The translations under genes were made by a program, and so were the position numbers. This document shows, one piece after another, positions 55,301 through 63,530 of a stretch of 64,000 nucleotides of DNA. How positions within the stretch are numbered: the stretch's first letter is position 1; each line of letters opens with the position of its first letter. The notes under the pieces are model-generated. The model had not been told where the DNA came from and made no database searches. It was given only the letters and a program-made list of their open reading frames with translations. Location of the stretch: positions 51,354 through 115,353 of the forward strand of contig VNWV01000034.1 of NCBI GenBank assembly GCA_009801085.1, in the 5' to 3' direction. Source of the DNA: Lasiodiplodia sp. COLG20 (taxonomy: Eukaryota; Ascomycota; Dothideomycetes; Botryosphaeriales; Botryosphaeriaceae).

Positions 55301-58300
55301 TGGACAAGCCGAATCGTCTGCCTACTGGACCAACACCTTCGAGCACTGCTCAGCCCAGACTTTCCCTGAACCGTCGTCTTCTGGACAAGCAGCTGAAGTG
55401 GCTTCTTTCAAATCCTCTCAGGTGAATTTCAGCCGGAAGACGGGGTCGCGCATCACTACTTCTACCCTGGTCCGAGCAGCATGGGCATTGCTGCTGCAGC
55501 AATACTGCGAAGGAGATGAAGTCTTGTTCGGCACTGTCTCCTCTGGGCGTTCCGGTTCTCTCCTGGGAATAGAGGGCGTCGTAGGCCCAACACTATGCAC
55601 CCTCCCCGTTGTTGTCAAGGTGAACGGTGCGTCGACTGTGAGCCAGTACCTGGAAGCCGTGCAGCGCGATTGGCTGGGCTCGCTCCCTCACGAGCATTTC
55701 GGCTTGCAAAACATTGCCCACCTCAGCCCAGCAAGCAAGGCGGCATGCAACTTCCAGAACCTGCTGGTCATCCAGCCCAAGCAGATGCGCGAGTCGGACC
55801 AAAGCGCAGTCATGGGCAAGTGGCTCGAGTCTGACCAGCATTCCGACTTCTTTTCCTACCCCCTGACCGTGCAGTGCAGCCTTGATGATGCACAGTGCGA
55901 GGTCCTTGCTGGCTACGACAGCCGCCTGCTCAAGGACGAGCAGGTCGTGCATATGCTTCAGCAGTTTGACAGCATCATTCAACAACTTTCCTTGGAAGAT
56001 CAACTACTGAAAGTATCAGAGCTCGACGTTCTTGGCCCACAGGGTCTCGAGCAGATCCTCCAATGGGACAAGACAATCCGTCAGCAGCAGGCCCCTCCGA
56101 CTCCGGATAATGATTTCTGTATCCATGACCGCATTTCCAAGCTGGCAGCCTCACAGCCAGAACGACAGGCCGTCTGTGCTTGGGACGGCGAATTCACTTA
56201 CGCCCAACTAGAAGCCTACGCCAGCGCATTGGCAGACCATCTCGTTTCTTTGGGCGTCCGGCCGGAAACTCTCGTCCCCTTCTGCATGGAGAAATCCGCC
56301 TGGGCCGTCGTCGCGAAACTCGCCATCCTCCGAGCCGGCGGTGCCTTTGTCCCCATGGACCCATCGTACCCCCGCGAATGGCAGCAGGGAGTCGTTGAGC
56401 AGACGCAAGCCAAACTCGTCCTCACATGCCCCCAAACCACCGAGTCCTGCGCGCAGTTCGCGGAGCAGGTCGTTGAGGTGTCCCCGAAACTGCTCTCTTC
56501 GCTCCCCTTCTCCGCCGGCACAGCTCCCCGATCCGCGCTCTCCGACGCCGCGTACGTGATCTTCACGTCGGGCAGCACGGGTAAGCCGAAGGGCGTGGTC
56601 ATGGAGCACGGCGCGCTGAGCCGCGGCGTCACCGACCACGGGCACATGTTCCACTTCAACCGCGACTCTCGAGTGCTCAACTTCGCGTCTTACGTCTTCG
56701 ACGCCAGCATCGCCGAGATCCTGACGACGCTGGCACATGGCGGCTGTGTATGCGTTCCATCAGCAACAGAACGCACCAGCAACATCACGGCCGCCATGAA
56801 CCGCATGCGCGTGAACTGGGCCTTCTTCACGCCGTCGTTCGTGCGCACGCTGGCGCCGCGCAAGCTTCCCATGCTGGAGACGGTCGTTGTTGGGGGCGAG
56901 CCGCTGGATGTGGATATCTTCCAGACGTGGGCCGGCGAGGTTTGCTTTATTGAAGCGTACGGGCCGACCGAATGCTGCATCTTCAGCATGGGGGCCGTGG
57001 GCGTCAGCAAAACTGATGATCCGGCCCTCATCGGCAAGTCAATCACGGGCAGTTGTTGGATCGTTGATCCTAACGACTGCAACCGCCTGGCTGCGGTGGG
57101 GAGTACCGGAGAGCTGCTTATCGAAGCGCCCACGCTGGCCCGCGGCTACCTGAACGATGCGGCCAAGACAGATGCGGCGTTCGTCGTCAATCCGAAGTGG
57201 GCAGTGGTGCAGGGTGGAGAAACGCGCCGCATGTATAAGACAGGCGACCTCGTCAAATACAACGCCGACGGCTCCATGAACTTCGTGGGTCGGAAGGACA
57301 CGCAGGTCAAGCTACGCGGTCAACGCATCGAGCTGACATTGATCGAGCACCACATCAAGCAGGCGATGAGCGACCTTCTCCACATTGCCGTCGAGCAGAT
57401 CAAGCTACCCGGCGGCGTGCAGCTGCTGGCCGCCTTCCTGACCTTCGACGACGACGGGCAGCAGCACCACCTCGATCTCTCCTCCGAGCTCAAAGCACAA
57501 CTGCTCTCGCTGCAGCAGTACCTGCAGACCCACATCCCCCCTCACATGGTGCCCACCCTGTACGTCCCGCTCGCCACCATGCCCTTCTCCATCTCGGGCA
57601 AGATCAACCGCCGCGCACTGCGCGAGCTGGCCGCCGGCCTCTCTCAAGAACAGCTATCGCGCCTTTCGCTGACCGACGCTGAGAAGCGGGCACCGAGCAC
57701 TCAGAGTGAGATGGACCTTCGACGACTGTGGTCCGAGGTGCTGCGCCTGCCTGTCGATACCATCGGTGTGGATGATGGCTTCTTCCAGCTCGGCGGCGAC
57801 TCGATCGGCGCCATGCGGCTGGCCACGCTTGCTCGCGAGCACGGGATTGACATCACGGTGCAGAACATTTTCCGCAACAACAAGCTGTGCGAAATGGCTC
57901 AGGCTGCTAAGCTGCTCAGCGTAGAGAACGAGCAAGAGGAAGCCTGGGAGAAGCCACCTACCCCGTTCGCGTTGGTGGATGACCCGGAGCGCGTCTTCGC
58001 CCGGCTTGAGCAGCAGCAGTATGGAGTCCGCCGCAGGGAGGTGGAGGATGCGTATGCGTGTTCGCCGCTGCAGGAGGGACTGCTCGCGCTGTCGGTGAAG
58101 AACGGCGGCACGTATACGGCGCAGACGGTGTTCAGGCTGCATCCGTTCCTGGACCTGCCGCGCTTCAAGAAGGCGTGGGAGAAGGTGGTGCAGAGGCATT
58201 CTATCCTGCGCACTGTGATTGTCGATGTTGATGGGCTGTACACTCAAGTGGTTCTCAAGGACCGTGGCGTCCAGTGGGCAACTGCTACTAGTCTCGAGGA

Positions 58301-61300
58301 GTATCTTGCCGAGGACAAGCAGAATCCCATGGAACCTGGGACCCCCTTGGCCAGGTACTGCATTGTGGAGGCCGAAGACGACGATTACTTTGTGTGGACG
58401 GTCCACCATGCCATTTACGACGGCTGGTCCACGAAACTGCTGCTTGAGGAGCTCGAGCAGCTGTACCACAACAAGCCTCTATCATCAGTTGTAGCGCCAT
58501 TCTCACAAGTCCAAGCCTACTTTTCGCGGCAAGACATGGCCGCAGCAGACGACTACTGGAGGGGTCGGTTGGCAGACAGCAGCGTGGCCACTTTTCCAGA
58601 GGCCAAGTCCACAACTGCGCAGGTAGTGGCCGACGCAGCCATGACACACCCAGTCACTTTCTCTCGCTCCCCTGGATCTTCAATCACCACACCCACCCTG
58701 CTCAGATCCGCCTGGGCATTAATCCTCCGGAGCTACACCGGTTCCGACTCCGTCCTCTTCGGAGAAACCTTCAGCGGAAGAGACATGCCCGTGCCCGGCA
58801 TCACCACCACGACGGGGCCGACCATCGCCACCGTCCCCACGGTCGTGCACCTGGACCGCGAGCAGACGCTGGACGCCTACCTCGCCGCCGTGCAGACGCA
58901 AACAATCGACATGGCGCCGTTCCAACACGTGGGCCTGCAGCGCATCAAGGAGCTCAGCCCCGCCGCCAAAGCAGCATGCAACTTCCAGAACCTGCTCGTC
59001 ATCCAGCCGGCCGACAAAGACGGCGACGAGCAGACACCAACCACCAAGCTCTGGACCGCCGTCGACGACGCCGTGTCGGCCGGCGGCTTCCTCGACTACC
59101 CCCTGGTGCTCGAGTGCGCCGTCACGTCGACGGGCGCGACCATCGCAGCGCGGTACGCGTCCGCCGTCTTCTCCGCCGCCCACGTCGAGCGCCTGCTCCA
59201 CCAATTCTCGCACGTCCTGCAGCAGCTCTCGTCCTCGTCCTCCTCCAGCACCACCACGCTGAACGACATCGACCCCCTCAGCCCTTACGACAAAGCCTCC
59301 CTCGCACAATGGAACTCCCGCACCCCCGAGACCCTCCACACCACCATCCCCGCCCTCATCGCCCAACAAACGGCGCTGCACCCAGCCTCCACCGCCATCG
59401 AGTCCTGGGACGCGACCCTCACCTACGCCGACCTCGACGACGCCTCGGCCCGCCTGGCGCAGCAACTGCGCAGCCTCGGTGTCCGCCGCGGCGCGCGCGT
59501 GCCGGTGCTATTCGAGAAGTCGGCCTGGGTCATCGTCGCCATGCTGGCCGTCCTCCGCGCCGGCGGCGCGTACGTGCCGCTCGACGTCGGCTTCCCAGAC
59601 GAGCGCAACGCCCTTATCGTCCGCGAAAGCGGCGCAACGCTCATCCTCGTCAGCCCGCAGCAGCGCGGCCGCGTCCGAGAGGCTGGGGTAAGGGAGTACG
59701 TCGTCGACGAGACGGTAGTCCGAGCACTACCACCCGTCAACCACGCCTCCGCCTCCGCCGCCGACCAAGACGCTACTCCAGACGACCCCGCCTTCATCAT
59801 CTTCACATCCGGCACGACCGGCCGCCCGAAAGGCATCGTCCTCTCCCACCTTGCTTTCTGCAGCTCCGCGCACGGCTTCACGCGCTCGCTGCGGCTGACC
59901 CGCCACTCGCGCGTCCTCCAGTTCGCCGGGTACGTCTTCGACGTCAGTCTCTCCGAGATCTGGGGGTCGCTCGTCGTCGGCGCGACGCTGTGCGTGCCCG
60001 CGGCCGACGCGCGGCTGGGGGCGCTGGATCGCGTGATTCGTGGGATGAGGGTGACGTGGGCGTTTTTGACGCCGACGGTCGCCAGCCTCGTCTCTCCAGA
60101 CGGGGTTCCGACGCTGCGGACGCTCGTGCTGGGTGGGGAGCGGTTGACGAGGGAGGCGATTCGCGCGTGGGCGCCGAGGGTGGGGCTGATGAATGGGTAC
60201 GGCCCTGCCGAGTGCGCGGTGTACGTGTGCGAGTCGGGGGCGTTGGGGGCGGATGCGGATCCGGGGTGGTTGGGTGGAAGGATTGGTGGGAATAGGTTTT
60301 GGATTGTGGAGGCGGAGGATGTGGGGAGGTTGGTGCCGGTGGGGGTGGTGGGCGAGTTGGTGGTTGAGGGCGCGACGCTGGCGGATGGATATTTGAACGA
60401 CGAGGTGAGGACGAAGGCCAGTTTTATTGAGCCGCCGAGGTGGAGGAGGGAAGAGGTGGATGTGCCGGGCAAGATGCCGGCGAGAATGTACAGGTCGGGA
60501 GATCTGGCGAGGTTTGATCCGGTTGACGGCAGTGTGCACATCATTGGCCGGAAGGACAGTCAGGTCAAGATCCACGGCCAGCGTGCTGAGCTGGGTGAGA
60601 TTGAGACGCACGTGGTTGCTGCGTTGCCCGAGGGTTGGGTTGCTGTGGCGGCCATGTCGAAGCTGGGTGATGAGCTGCGGCTCACTGCCTTTGTTGGTGA
60701 GAGGAATGCTGGTTGCGATGGAAAGATGGAGTGGGTGTCTTTGGAGGAAGATGAAGGGGCGAAGAGTACGGTACAAGAGCTGCGGAAGAAGCTGGAGACG
60801 GTGTTGCCGCCTTTCATGGTGCCGACGGCGTACGTTGTTGTGCGGAATGTGGCACTGACGCCAGGAGGAAAAGTCGACCGCCAGAAGCTGTATGCACTTG
60901 GCAGACAGCTTTCGCTGGAGCAGTGCGTGTTGCCGGAGGAAGTCAAGGAGGAGGCTGCTCCCTTGTCGGACATGGAAGAACGGTTGCGCGGTCTTTGGGC
61001 GAAGGCGCTCAAGCTCGACAAGGAAAGGCTGGGCGCCGAGTCCAACTTCATCCAGCTCGGAGGAGACTCCATCTCAGCCATGCGCCTTGCCCACGCCAGC
61101 CGCGCTATCGGCTTGGCTCTCAGCGTGCGGCAAATCTTCACAGCGCCGGTCCTGGCAGACATGGCCGCCGTCGTCAAGGTTGAAGAGAGGTCGGAAGAGC
61201 CGCAACACAAACCCTTCTCTACACTCGGCGACATCCCCATCGACACCTTCCTACAGGACGTCGTCTGCCCCGCCGTGGGCTCCACCAAAGACAACATCGA

Positions 61301-62909
61301 AGACGTCCTGCCGGCCACCGACTACCAAGCCTGGACCCTCTCCCACAACCACCTGCGCTCGCGCGGCTACAACAACTACCTGACCTACCACATCACCGGC
61401 GGCGTCATCGACGAGCAGCGCCTGGCCGCCGCATGCCAAACCCTCGTCGCGCATCACGCCATCCTCCGCACCGTCTTCGCCGTCCACAACCGACAACTCT
61501 ACCAAATCGTCCTGAAGCGCCTGCCCGCCGGCACGACACCACTCCTCTCCCACCACCCCCACACTTCATCCACCTCCGCCATCGCCGCCGACATGCGCGC
61601 CCCGCTCACCCTCAGCACGCCCCGCACCGCCTTCCTCCTCTGCCCGCAGACGAACTCGCTCACCCTCCGCCTCTCCCACGCCCAATACGACGGCCTCTCC
61701 CTGCCCGTCCTCCTCGCCGACCTGCGCGCCGCGTACGCCGGCACTTCTTCCCCCCTCTCCCCTTCCACCCCTTTCTCGACCTACATCCACGGCTCGTTGC
61801 AGACCGACATGGCAGCAGCGGAGCAGCACTACCGCGCCCTCCTCCGCGGCGCGCGCATGACGCCCATCGTCGCCGCCGGCGGGGGCATCAGCCCGGCTGC
61901 ACACCAGCACCGCTTCCCGCTCTCCGAGACGCAGACGCGCGTGCTGCGCGTCGACAGCGCGGCGCTGCAAGGCTCCGGCCTGACATTTGCGGCGGTGCTG
62001 CAGGCGGGGTGGGCGGTGGTGTTGGCGCGGCTGTCTGGCGCAACCGAAGTCGTGTTCGGGAAGGTCGTGGCGACGGGGCGGAGCAGCATCAAGGATGGCG
62101 AGAAGGTCGTCGGGCCGTGCATGAACGTCGTGCCGGTGCGGGTGCGCGTCAGTGCTGGTGCTGGTGGTAGCGGAATCAGGCAGGCGGCGGAGCAGGTGCG
62201 GGAGCAGCAGGTTAAGGGGTTGCCGTTCGAGTCGATGGGGTTCCGCAAGGTGTTTGAGAGGTGTGCGGAATGGCCGGCTTGGACGCGGTTTTCGTCGATT
62301 GTGCAGTTTACGAGCTTTGAGGGGTTGGGGGAGGGGGAGGTGCTACAGAGGGATGAGGAGGGTGGTGAAGAGTGGCGGTTGGAGAGCTTTGCGCCGCCGG
62401 GGGATGTGGCGGATGTGTGGGTGGCGGGTACGCCGCGGAGGCGGAGTGCTGATGGAAGGGTGGAGGAGTTTGTCGTCGACTTGGCGTATTCGGCTGATGC
62501 GGTGGGGGATGAGGTGGCGGAGACGATGGTGGAGATGCTGCGGAGTGTGGTGGAGGGGATGCTGGCTGAGAACGAGGTGTCGGTGGCGGTTGATGAGAAG
62601 GAGAAGATGGCCAAGCATCCGCGCTTGCCACTTCAGCTCCCGGCCCAGACAACGCCGCCGGATTCCCCGCCGCTGAAGGAGTATCTGGAGGCGCCTGCCG
62701 AACAGATTGTCAAGGATGTATGGCAGGAAGTGTTGGGATGTGGAGAGGATGATTCCGATGACGTGTCATTCTGGGATCTCTGGGGTGAGAGTCTACTTGC
62801 CGCCGCCGCCTTGAGCGAGGCTTACAGTAGACGAGACGTCAAGTTTTTGGTCGAGGAGTTGTTAGACAGGCCGACGAGGAGGCTGCAGGCGTTCATGCTT
62901 AGTGGTTGA
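46335..62909 (+). CDS. Five-module nonribosomal peptide synthetase
   Basis: About 5,508 aa after removal of a 48-nt intron (47313-47360). Layout: A1-T1-C1-A2-T2-C2-A3-T3-C3-A4-T4-C4-A5-T5-C5-T6. Approximate residue positions in unspliced numbering: A1 30, T1 595, C1 667, A2 1090, T2 1665, C2 1746, A3 2172, T3 2751, C3 2829, A4 3262, T4 3818, C4 3904, A5 4336, T5 4913, C5 4988, T6 about 5450. C1-C4 have intact HHxxYDG. C5 has SHAQYDGLS, fitting the SHxxxDxxS pattern of fungal cyclising C domains. T1 reads FGDSV and T6 WGESL; T2-T5 read GGDSI. No epimerase, methyltransferase or thioesterase is seen. A hand alignment to the PheA pocket gives A1 DTSNSGIVWK, A2 DQGSVGAVSK, A3 DAGNIGALCK, A4 DAANVGAIFK and A5 DVSTVGGVYK. 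Product: probably a cyclic pentapeptide. Confidence 0.95.
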   Translation: MDFEALPRSPALELLSRSDFEQIREWNSRETKPINRCVHDILHGQALLTPDRVALCSWDGEMSYGELDRTTTLLGHYLVRKYGIQVEDVVSFTFEKSICAVVTMIAVMKAGGILMPLDPRMPQRTWHDRMRDFGAKLAVSSAGLASRIHAEYSNRLLVVDHSLLESLPEYSLDEACSDVRPENGLLLTFTSGSTGKPKGILQEHNAFGTSCRDHGAAMLITSESRTYQFSGYSFDTSLSDTFCTFLVGGCVCLPSDNDRLNNLAGSITALKANVACLTPSAADSLFPEDVPTLKVLSLGGEALNERLVERWAPAVKLLNIYGITECVSNDRLPSIQILNMKQIVWCTSTDPIIVGANPSNIGRAVCGRTWIVDSSDHTKLAPVGAVGELLVEGPNMARHYVQNPEATAKAFVNLPDFFGKGTRRFYRTGDLVKYAADGTIDYIGRRDTQVKLAGQRVDLGHIEHCMQKCVPGTVEVCVVLAAQQRVLSGFVADRSLKQPLDIPELKAQLADILPAYMVPGAIFSVSRLPSTPSGKIDRVRLSKMASELITDSSAERPSRPLTDAETLLQGLWATALGVNPEVIHPNSNFLQFGDSVSAMKLANISRKAGMVLSVSAIFTNPILSEMAANSAIELAIEENVARFGLMKGDTLPNAISSAASQCGTRHEDIEDIYPCTPLQEGLMALSIKEQGAYIARHVLRLTASTDLDRFRAACAQVVQANTILRTRFVQFSNQIFQAVLKEEPEWNIADVLETYLLADSEKHVGCGDRLIRLGIVSEGTSRFFVFTAHHSIYDGWSIPLILDQISQAYQGQLEPPALEFRSFIGKLMEADEAASATYWRGQLQDAQPVTFPPLTPANRQPHADSVREHTFSLPETCKSEITTATFIRAAWAILISQHSLTDDVIMGTTLSGRTLSMPGIDGLVGPTITTVPVRVQLLQSQMVESFLKQLQDQATEMIPHEHFGLRRIRRLSPEAEAACGFQSLLILQPPTDPAPENLFEKSGLEIVENIRTFALALQVRVDGSETRLTANFDEDLIDGRYVTWMLFQMENILKQLHSNPFALLQDIKAFGKHDSEQIGKWLPGPPEFVDRCVHEIFMDRVNEMPDQYATEAWDGKMTYSELDQLSSRLAQYLSEQGIKPEHAVPILFEKSMWTQVALLGAIKAGATFVLLDPDHPVARLQVIVDDVEAKLILSSIQHTQTAQSLGIPVLTISKHMIEELPHNEGLPAVAISPRQALYIHFSSGTTGKPKGSIIDHCSYASSASATCRAMELYPGPSSANRVLHFAAHSYDQCIGEMLGTIMHGGTLCIPSDFERNNDVIGSINKYACSRATFTPSFGRLVSPADVPTLRVVVVGGEAIAEQDIGHWSSGGVQLFNAYGPSETTVSSCVKAWPTVNSSTDFRSIGHPIDSAHYYIVEPGNHHQLTPLGGLGEIVIDSPTVARGYLKEPEKSKAAFVDRPAWLTGEGLPPGRKLYKTGDMARYTPDGEFVFLGRRDTQVKLRSQRLELAEVEHHVSTQLSPIDEVVAEMITIASSANLILAAFIRVGRGHPNGDLLDEEAAADAEWTALQNRIVAHLGKTVPAYMIPTAFVPLRRVPLTNSHKVDRKRLHALAAGFTAERLAAFSLAQNGRAPETDAEKEMCKQWAAVLGVDESVISAEDNFFRLGGDSIDAMKLVAAVRARGFGLTMRTVFQYPRLSDMCLTLTEIAATTKREEDDSPAPFALVPEDAVIALRQEATEQCRVGDDAVQDIYPATPLQEGLIAVSAKHPGMEMAQMSFLLDEGVSVDRLKGAWEAVARRNAILRTRMIATKSGVYQVVVDEMIDWLEAKDMAAYAQKDREVPMLHGDKLCRFAVIEDEASGQAHFCMTIHHALYDGWAWGKLLEQVEQVYAGETVAISPPFNKFVRLLQAQDPDTLQDYWKSTLASVSADIFPKLPSAFYTPKADGLLQHTVEGTNASNVTVANVVRAAWAFVISRYTENSDVVIGSTVTGRNAPIEGVEQMIGPAFATVPLRVNVDMEQSVDDFLQLVQNCVGSMDGFEYLGLQGIRSINADTETACSFQNVLVVQPEARDERPDSVLRHRHDWDEMATFNNYGIMLECTPSRTSMELKCSFDSDLVNSTQMSRIMHQFAHVHGQLLTGGKQRLRDVDMVSPEDYREIAKWNSHVPEIIERCIHDRIEERVAQHPHVEAVCAWDGSFTYEEVSKLSSPLAARLYAMGARPNTIIPLCFEKSKWTLIAMMAVMKSGAAFVLLDPAHHSAEKRIELAQAVDAKIAIASPAFSSSLSPHIATVIPLSENHLAPPSPTQPTVPPAVHSPSNTLCIMFTSGSTGKPKAIAHSHSGLYSSFEAFGPGCAVTPNSRVYQFAAYAFDASVGDHLATLMHGGCICIPSETDRINDFAGSFAALRANYAHLTPSLGRSLDPDTLPGMRTVIMGGEPLMRTEVAKWSERAHLLSAYGPAESSLCVAGTLRAGVREPPNLGMPVGCRTWVVEAHDYTRLAPVGVTGQLVIEGPVNAAGGYLGDAERTKKGFIEPQHVWIPEVASVVNQRMYRTGDLARYSASAGDGSVEFVERRDTQIKLRGQRIELAEVEFHLKEALAAGVVTDILPDIDESVVAKITPADGESSHLAAFIASPTLAAAATAEQSRLLHALLAAISAYMAPRLLAYKIPTVIVPVALMPRTPSRKVDRKELGKLAAGLTAADIAAFTREQSRAGRKPGTEAEKKLCALVARILGLPEDQVFADDAFARLGGDSIQAMRLVALAREEGLALSVARLFAAESLAELAAEQVAPADETLVVPARVQEAGHDDDGGAALFEVAAQKCGVDVGMVQEVMPCAPMQEGLMSLTLSKPGAYVAFNTFALPPGTDVDKFKNVWGVVFSRNDILRTRIVQVDGETVQVVLQDSIWWSSSRHLSQALEKEKATPMGLGTPLNRFNIVTSDAGNYFIWTAHHSTYDGWSMKLLLDQVEALYQGSSVLTGPSFKRFVTDLSNGQAESSAYWTNTFEHCSAQTFPEPSSSGQAAEVASFKSSQVNFSRKTGSRITTSTLVRAAWALLLQQYCEGDEVLFGTVSSGRSGSLLGIEGVVGPTLCTLPVVVKVNGASTVSQYLEAVQRDWLGSLPHEHFGLQNIAHLSPASKAACNFQNLLVIQPKQMRESDQSAVMGKWLESDQHSDFFSYPLTVQCSLDDAQCEVLAGYDSRLLKDEQVVHMLQQFDSIIQQLSLEDQLLKVSELDVLGPQGLEQILQWDKTIRQQQAPPTPDNDFCIHDRISKLAASQPERQAVCAWDGEFTYAQLEAYASALADHLVSLGVRPETLVPFCMEKSAWAVVAKLAILRAGGAFVPMDPSYPREWQQGVVEQTQAKLVLTCPQTTESCAQFAEQVVEVSPKLLSSLPFSAGTAPRSALSDAAYVIFTSGSTGKPKGVVMEHGALSRGVTDHGHMFHFNRDSRVLNFASYVFDASIAEILTTLAHGGCVCVPSATERTSNITAAMNRMRVNWAFFTPSFVRTLAPRKLPMLETVVVGGEPLDVDIFQTWAGEVCFIEAYGPTECCIFSMGAVGVSKTDDPALIGKSITGSCWIVDPNDCNRLAAVGSTGELLIEAPTLARGYLNDAAKTDAAFVVNPKWAVVQGGETRRMYKTGDLVKYNADGSMNFVGRKDTQVKLRGQRIELTLIEHHIKQAMSDLLHIAVEQIKLPGGVQLLAAFLTFDDDGQQHHLDLSSELKAQLLSLQQYLQTHIPPHMVPTLYVPLATMPFSISGKINRRALRELAAGLSQEQLSRLSLTDAEKRAPSTQSEMDLRRLWSEVLRLPVDTIGVDDGFFQLGGDSIGAMRLATLAREHGIDITVQNIFRNNKLCEMAQAAKLLSVENEQEEAWEKPPTPFALVDDPERVFARLEQQQYGVRRREVEDAYACSPLQEGLLALSVKNGGTYTAQTVFRLHPFLDLPRFKKAWEKVVQRHSILRTVIVDVDGLYTQVVLKDRGVQWATATSLEEYLAEDKQNPMEPGTPLARYCIVEAEDDDYFVWTVHHAIYDGWSTKLLLEELEQLYHNKPLSSVVAPFSQVQAYFSRQDMAAADDYWRGRLADSSVATFPEAKSTTAQVVADAAMTHPVTFSRSPGSSITTPTLLRSAWALILRSYTGSDSVLFGETFSGRDMPVPGITTTTGPTIATVPTVVHLDREQTLDAYLAAVQTQTIDMAPFQHVGLQRIKELSPAAKAACNFQNLLVIQPADKDGDEQTPTTKLWTAVDDAVSAGGFLDYPLVLECAVTSTGATIAARYASAVFSAAHVERLLHQFSHVLQQLSSSSSSSTTTLNDIDPLSPYDKASLAQWNSRTPETLHTTIPALIAQQTALHPASTAIESWDATLTYADLDDASARLAQQLRSLGVRRGARVPVLFEKSAWVIVAMLAVLRAGGAYVPLDVGFPDERNALIVRESGATLILVSPQQRGRVREAGVREYVVDETVVRALPPVNHASASAADQDATPDDPAFIIFTSGTTGRPKGIVLSHLAFCSSAHGFTRSLRLTRHSRVLQFAGYVFDVSLSEIWGSLVVGATLCVPAADARLGALDRVIRGMRVTWAFLTPTVASLVSPDGVPTLRTLVLGGERLTREAIRAWAPRVGLMNGYGPAECAVYVCESGALGADADPGWLGGRIGGNRFWIVEAEDVGRLVPVGVVGELVVEGATLADGYLNDEVRTKASFIEPPRWRREEVDVPGKMPARMYRSGDLARFDPVDGSVHIIGRKDSQVKIHGQRAELGEIETHVVAALPEGWVAVAAMSKLGDELRLTAFVGERNAGCDGKMEWVSLEEDEGAKSTVQELRKKLETVLPPFMVPTAYVVVRNVALTPGGKVDRQKLYALGRQLSLEQCVLPEEVKEEAAPLSDMEERLRGLWAKALKLDKERLGAESNFIQLGGDSISAMRLAHASRAIGLALSVRQIFTAPVLADMAAVVKVEERSEEPQHKPFSTLGDIPIDTFLQDVVCPAVGSTKDNIEDVLPATDYQAWTLSHNHLRSRGYNNYLTYHITGGVIDEQRLAAACQTLVAHHAILRTVFAVHNRQLYQIVLKRLPAGTTPLLSHHPHTSSTSAIAADMRAPLTLSTPRTAFLLCPQTNSLTLRLSHAQYDGLSLPVLLADLRAAYAGTSSPLSPSTPFSTYIHGSLQTDMAAAEQHYRALLRGARMTPIVAAGGGISPAAHQHRFPLSETQTRVLRVDSAALQGSGLTFAAVLQAGWAVVLARLSGATEVVFGKVVATGRSSIKDGEKVVGPCMNVVPVRVRVSAGAGGSGIRQAAEQVREQQVKGLPFESMGFRKVFERCAEWPAWTRFSSIVQFTSFEGLGEGEVLQRDEEGGEEWRLESFAPPGDVADVWVAGTPRRRSADGRVEEFVVDLAYSADAVGDEVAETMVEMLRSVVEGMLAENEVSVAVDEKEKMAKHPRLPLQLPAQTTPPDSPPLKEYLEAPAEQIVKDVWQEVLGCGEDDSDDVSFWDLWGESLLAAAALSEAYSRRDVKFLVEELLDRPTRRLQAFMLSG
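47313..47360 (+). other. In-frame 48-nt intron in NRPS A1 domain
   Basis: GTAAGT at the donor, ATACTAAAC as branch point and GAAGCAG at the acceptor. Length is divisible by three and stop-free, so it reads through as 16 extra residues. Removing it restores NIYGITEC-IVWC, the normal core before A-domain pocket positions 330/331. Confidence 0.85.
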
Positions 62910-63530
62910 GCCGTACATAGTTTTCTTGTTTAGTCTTCGATTTCGGTACCACAGCTACCCCTCAATTTTAGTTCTTCTTTTAGATGAAAACTTCTTCACG
63001 TGAAATTTCTAATCTCGAGGTATTGATGCTTGCCATCTTGATGGCGGACTCGAACGAGGTCGCCGGCTTTCTTTTCACTTACAGCAGCATAGGTATTCCA
63101 GAGAGGATGATTAATGAGGACAGAGACTTCTACATGGTCAAGGCAAAACTTTGGATATGTCGCATGGTGATATCACTTCCGTCGAATAGTCTACAGTATA
63201 AGTCACCTGAATTTACTATTACTCTATCCCCGTCCTTTGAAGCCACATCAAACACGGTTCCCCCGTACACATCCCACAGAAACGCCTACAGTCGATACAT
63301 CTCGTTACCCAATACCATCTCCACTATGTATCATTCATCTGAGTGAGGTCGGAACACAGCAATATCATCAATGAAAGGTGGTGCATAAATGCACGGTATA
63401 ATTAGACCGTAGACGCTATTCTGTCCGCCTTATCGGCTCAGGACTACCAGTAATAGCAACCAAAAAGGCAGGGGTACGAGGTGAAGATGAGAGAGAGAAG
63501 AAGAGAACCCAGGTGCCCTTCACCTGCGCG
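62910..63530. other. Intergenic region, no convincing gene
   Basis: 620 bp after the NRPS. An open frame at 62984-63346 (120 codons) lacks any family likeness and is not called. No cluster elements are present, which suggests the cluster ends here. Confidence 0.5.

Noticed and set aside
46335..62909. Epimerase, N-methyltransferase or thioesterase domain in the NRPS
   Set aside because: Each gap between T and the next A holds just one condensation-size block with HHxxYDG, and nothing follows T6, so no such domain fits.
14361..62909. Identity with astin/cyclochlorotine-type or echinocandin-type clusters
   Set aside because: I see no halogenase or UstYa-like proteins for the first type. The second would need six modules, an acyl-AMP ligase, an aminotransferase and an isopropylmalate dehydrogenase, which are not here.
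62984..63346. 120-codon frame after the NRPS
   Set aside because: No family likeness, ordinary AT-rich composition and no cluster element nearby.
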